Below, piece after piece: positions 62,601-64,000 of a stretch of DNA of 64,000 nucleotides. Position 1 is the first letter of the stretch. Every line of letters starts with the position of its first letter. The notes under the pieces are model-generated. The model was not told where the DNA came from, searched no databases, and saw only the letters and a list, made by a program, of their open reading frames with translations. A program made the position numbers and the translations under genes. The stretch comes from Tricholoma matsutake (taxonomy: Eukaryota; Basidiomycota; Agaricomycetes; Agaricales; Tricholomataceae), in contig AP026547.1 of the NCBI GenBank assembly GCA_026075535.2, positions 434,001 to 498,000 on the forward strand, read 5' to 3'.

Positions 62601-62812
62601 GGAAATTGCTGAAAAAGATGTTTGCATCTTCTCGTGGGGGGTAAACCTGCGAGTCATGTCACCCTGACTCACGGGTTTTCCTGCGATATGTCATCAAAAT
62701 GTACCCCTGCATTTTTTGCTGTTATTTTTCATGATATTTGATAGAAATTTGCTGAAAAAGATGTTTGCATCTCATCACAGGGGGTTGTTCCCATGATATG
62801 TCATTAAAAAGT
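62594..62812. repeat. Imperfect direct duplication
   Basis: ATTTGATAG(G)AAATTGCTGAAAAAGATGTTTGCATC at about 62594 recurs at about 62738, and both copies later hold GATATGTCAT(C/T)AAAA. Copies are spaced about 144 bp apart; no function is seen. Confidence 0.75.
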
Positions 62813-62852
62813 CGAAATCTCAACACAGATGATCACTCACCTGAGGTCTTTA

Positions 62853-62932
62853 CACTCCCCCCCCCAATCCGAGCGGACTCTGCTCGGACACTCGGACTGT
62901 CTGAGGACTTTGCTTGGACTTTGCTCAGACTT
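62853..62932 (-). repeat. GTCCGAG word body, unit 2 (partial)
   Basis: TTTACACTCCCCCCCCC followed by CCGAGCGGACTCTGCTCGGAC and further words. It matches the 12000-12090 part of unit 1, with the same poly-C border. No tRNA-like block follows. Confidence 0.65.
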
Positions 62933-62949
62933 GTAAGGGCAACCTAAGC

Positions 62950-63380
62950 CTCTAGCAAAGGGAAATCCGAAGTTAAAATTATACTACATAATACAGGCAT
63001 TGGGGACACACCTAGCAAAGGGAAATCCGAAGAGAAAACTCTAAGGATCCCCTTGCTGATGCCCAGTATATGTGAAGATGACAAAAATCAAATATAACCT
63101 AAAAATAGAAAAAGGCGGAGATAGGCGGATCAAGGCCGCCGAATGACATCATACCAAGGGGTATGTGTCGGAAGGGGTACTCCGCCTCTAAATATAAAAG
63201 TGTCAACATGTACAAACATGATAGCAAGGGAAAATTAGTAATAAAATCCGGAAAAATCATAGAAAATGAAGAATAGAAGGAAATGAGGTGGGGAAAAATA
63301 TAGGACAAACATAAAAAATAGGAAAAACACACAGGGCACCCCCCTAGTCCCCTTACAGGACTTCTTTGGCTGAAAGTCCT
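62950..63380. other. Unassigned sequence with a 21-bp direct repeat
   Basis: CTAGCAAAGGGAAATCCGAA occurs at about 62951 and 63012. The rest is purine-rich and non-coding, with a possible TATA element (AATATAAAAG, about 63191). It could be LTR-derived; no ends were found. Confidence 0.3.
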
Positions 63381-63384
63381 GCCA

Positions 63385-63490
63385 AACTAAATGTCCAGTC
63401 CGAGCTGAGTCCAAGCTGAGTCCTTGGACTGTCCTAGGACTGTCCGAGCGTCCGAGCGGACCAGGACTCGTACAGTCCTAGGACTGTCTG
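63385..63490 (-). repeat. GTCCGAG word body, unit 3
   Basis: AGTCCGAGCTGAGTCC, GGACTGTCC, GTCCGAGCGTCCGAGCGGACC and similar words. It adjoins a tRNA-like block at 63500-63612 in the same order as unit 1. Confidence 0.65.
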
Positions 63491-63494
63491 GGTT

Positions 63495-63612
63495 GCTTAT
63501 ATAATTGACTGAAAACTCAGTGGCTACCACAGGGATTTCACCCTTGTAGTCACATGATAAAGTACATTTAAGGCAACAATATAACCCTTAGACTAAAGTA
63601 TCATTACAGGTA
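63495..63612 (-). repeat. tRNA-like head, unit 2
   Basis: The minus strand aligns with the unit at 12273-12361: an A-box-like TAGTCTAAGGGTTATA, TCATGTGACTAC (unit 1 has TCATGTGATTGC), a degenerate B box GGGTGAAATCCC, and a downstream TTATATAAGCA (unit 1 TTATAAGA). It is more diverged from a tRNA than unit 1. Confidence 0.5.
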
Positions 63613-63645
63613 GATAGTTTTATCTCTCTATGTACCGCCCTGGCT

Positions 63646-64000
63646 GTGATGACAAATCAACACAGCCGCATCACCAACGATGATCCAGCTCATCATCAAT
63701 CATCATTGTTCACCACCAACCACCACCACCACCACCACTCAATGACGATGCCTCCCTCCCACGTCCCGCTGCTGCCACTGCCCCCTGAACACCCCACAGC
63801 CACAGGCCCCATGCCAGCACACGACGAAATGGGCCCAAACGACAATAGAGTCATTTGGGCCCCAGGTGAGTTTTTTCTTTTTTCTTTTCTCATGTTTTCT
63901 TTAAGCTAACACATTTTTTCATTAATTATAGGTTATATCTATACTGTAGCAGCACAATGACCAAAACCACCAAACGAGGAACAATGATGAGACCATGACC
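63646..64000 (+). repeat. Hairpin-intron repeat, copy F (plus strand)
   Basis: The plus strand encodes a His/Asn/Pro-rich segment (63646-63864) ending in the palindrome GGGCCCAAACGAC..GTCATTTGGGCCC (63833-63862). A 66-nt intron-like stretch at 63866-63931 follows (GTGAGT .. CTAAC .. TATAG), then GTTATATC. This orientation confirms the sense strand of the family, since copies A-E lie on the minus strand. The copy runs off the window. Confidence 0.65.

Overview
The window is eukaryotic and almost certainly from a filamentous basidiomycete (Agaricomycetes). Genes are cut by many introns of about 45-65 nt with GT..CTAAC/CTGAC..AG signals, and the mobile-element families are those typical of mushroom-forming fungi. 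I cannot name the species. Most of the 64 kb is an archaeological layer cake of transposable elements and high-copy gene families. The only gene that looks like an intact ordinary host gene is a nine-exon cytochrome P450 (47.3-49.2 kb).

Layout. 1-1.3 kb: three copies of a dispersed hairpin-plus-intron repeat. 1.6-3.5 kb: pseudogene of an unnamed fungal family. 4.1-6.7 kb: a Copia RNase H tail, a ~0.95-kb dispersed repeat and half a Tc1/mariner transposase. 7.7-11.8 kb: a decayed element with a RecQ-like helicase and a convergent DUF6589 gene; a second fragment lies at 61.2-62.4 kb. 11.9-13 kb: word-repeat islands, a tRNA-like sequence, two GC-rich hairpins and another hairpin-intron copy. 13.5-26 kb: three gene-sized, multi-exon, partly broken units, namely an unnamed family (+), a block (-) holding a 2OG-Fe(II) dioxygenase-like region that resembles fungal TET/JBP genes, and an Spt5-like gene (+). 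26.3-34.1 kb: a large Helitron (Rep, PIF1 helicase, C-terminal ubiquitin-protease-like domain). 35.1 kb: the first two exons of a glutathione S-transferase gene. 36-38 kb: a charged-repeat protein gene. 38.3-41.3 kb: a Ty3/Gypsy pol. 41.3-42 kb: a ~230-bp tandem repeat. 42.1-44 kb: a small coiled-coil gene split by a repeat. 45.2-46.4 kb: a broken PIF/Harbinger transposase. 49.3-50.2 kb: a small TIR element with an 8-bp target duplication that carries a PHD-like finger. 50.7-59.7 kb: a tyrosine-recombinase retrotransposon of Ngaro type with split direct repeats, itself hit by a complete PIF/Harbinger element and by a 402-bp solo LTR. 59.7-60.8 kb: a giant fold-back palindrome and a ~100-bp MITE. 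61.2-64 kb: the second DUF6589 fragment, word islands, a second tRNA-like unit and a sixth hairpin-intron copy.

How it fits together. Insertions can be ordered by nesting: Ngaro-like element first, then Harbinger and the solo LTR. Decay is dominated by CGA-to-TGA stops in an AT-rich, CpG-poor background, as expected from cytosine methylation and deamination. A TET/JBP-like gene lies a few kilobases away. The best candidates for a little-described system are the RecQ/DUF6589 element with shared terminal sequence, the hairpin placed against the 5' splice site in six repeat copies, and the tRNA-like/GTCCGAG composite repeat. Coordinates of multi-exon pseudogenes are approximate; those of the P450, the Harbinger genes, TIRs and TSDs were read base by base.
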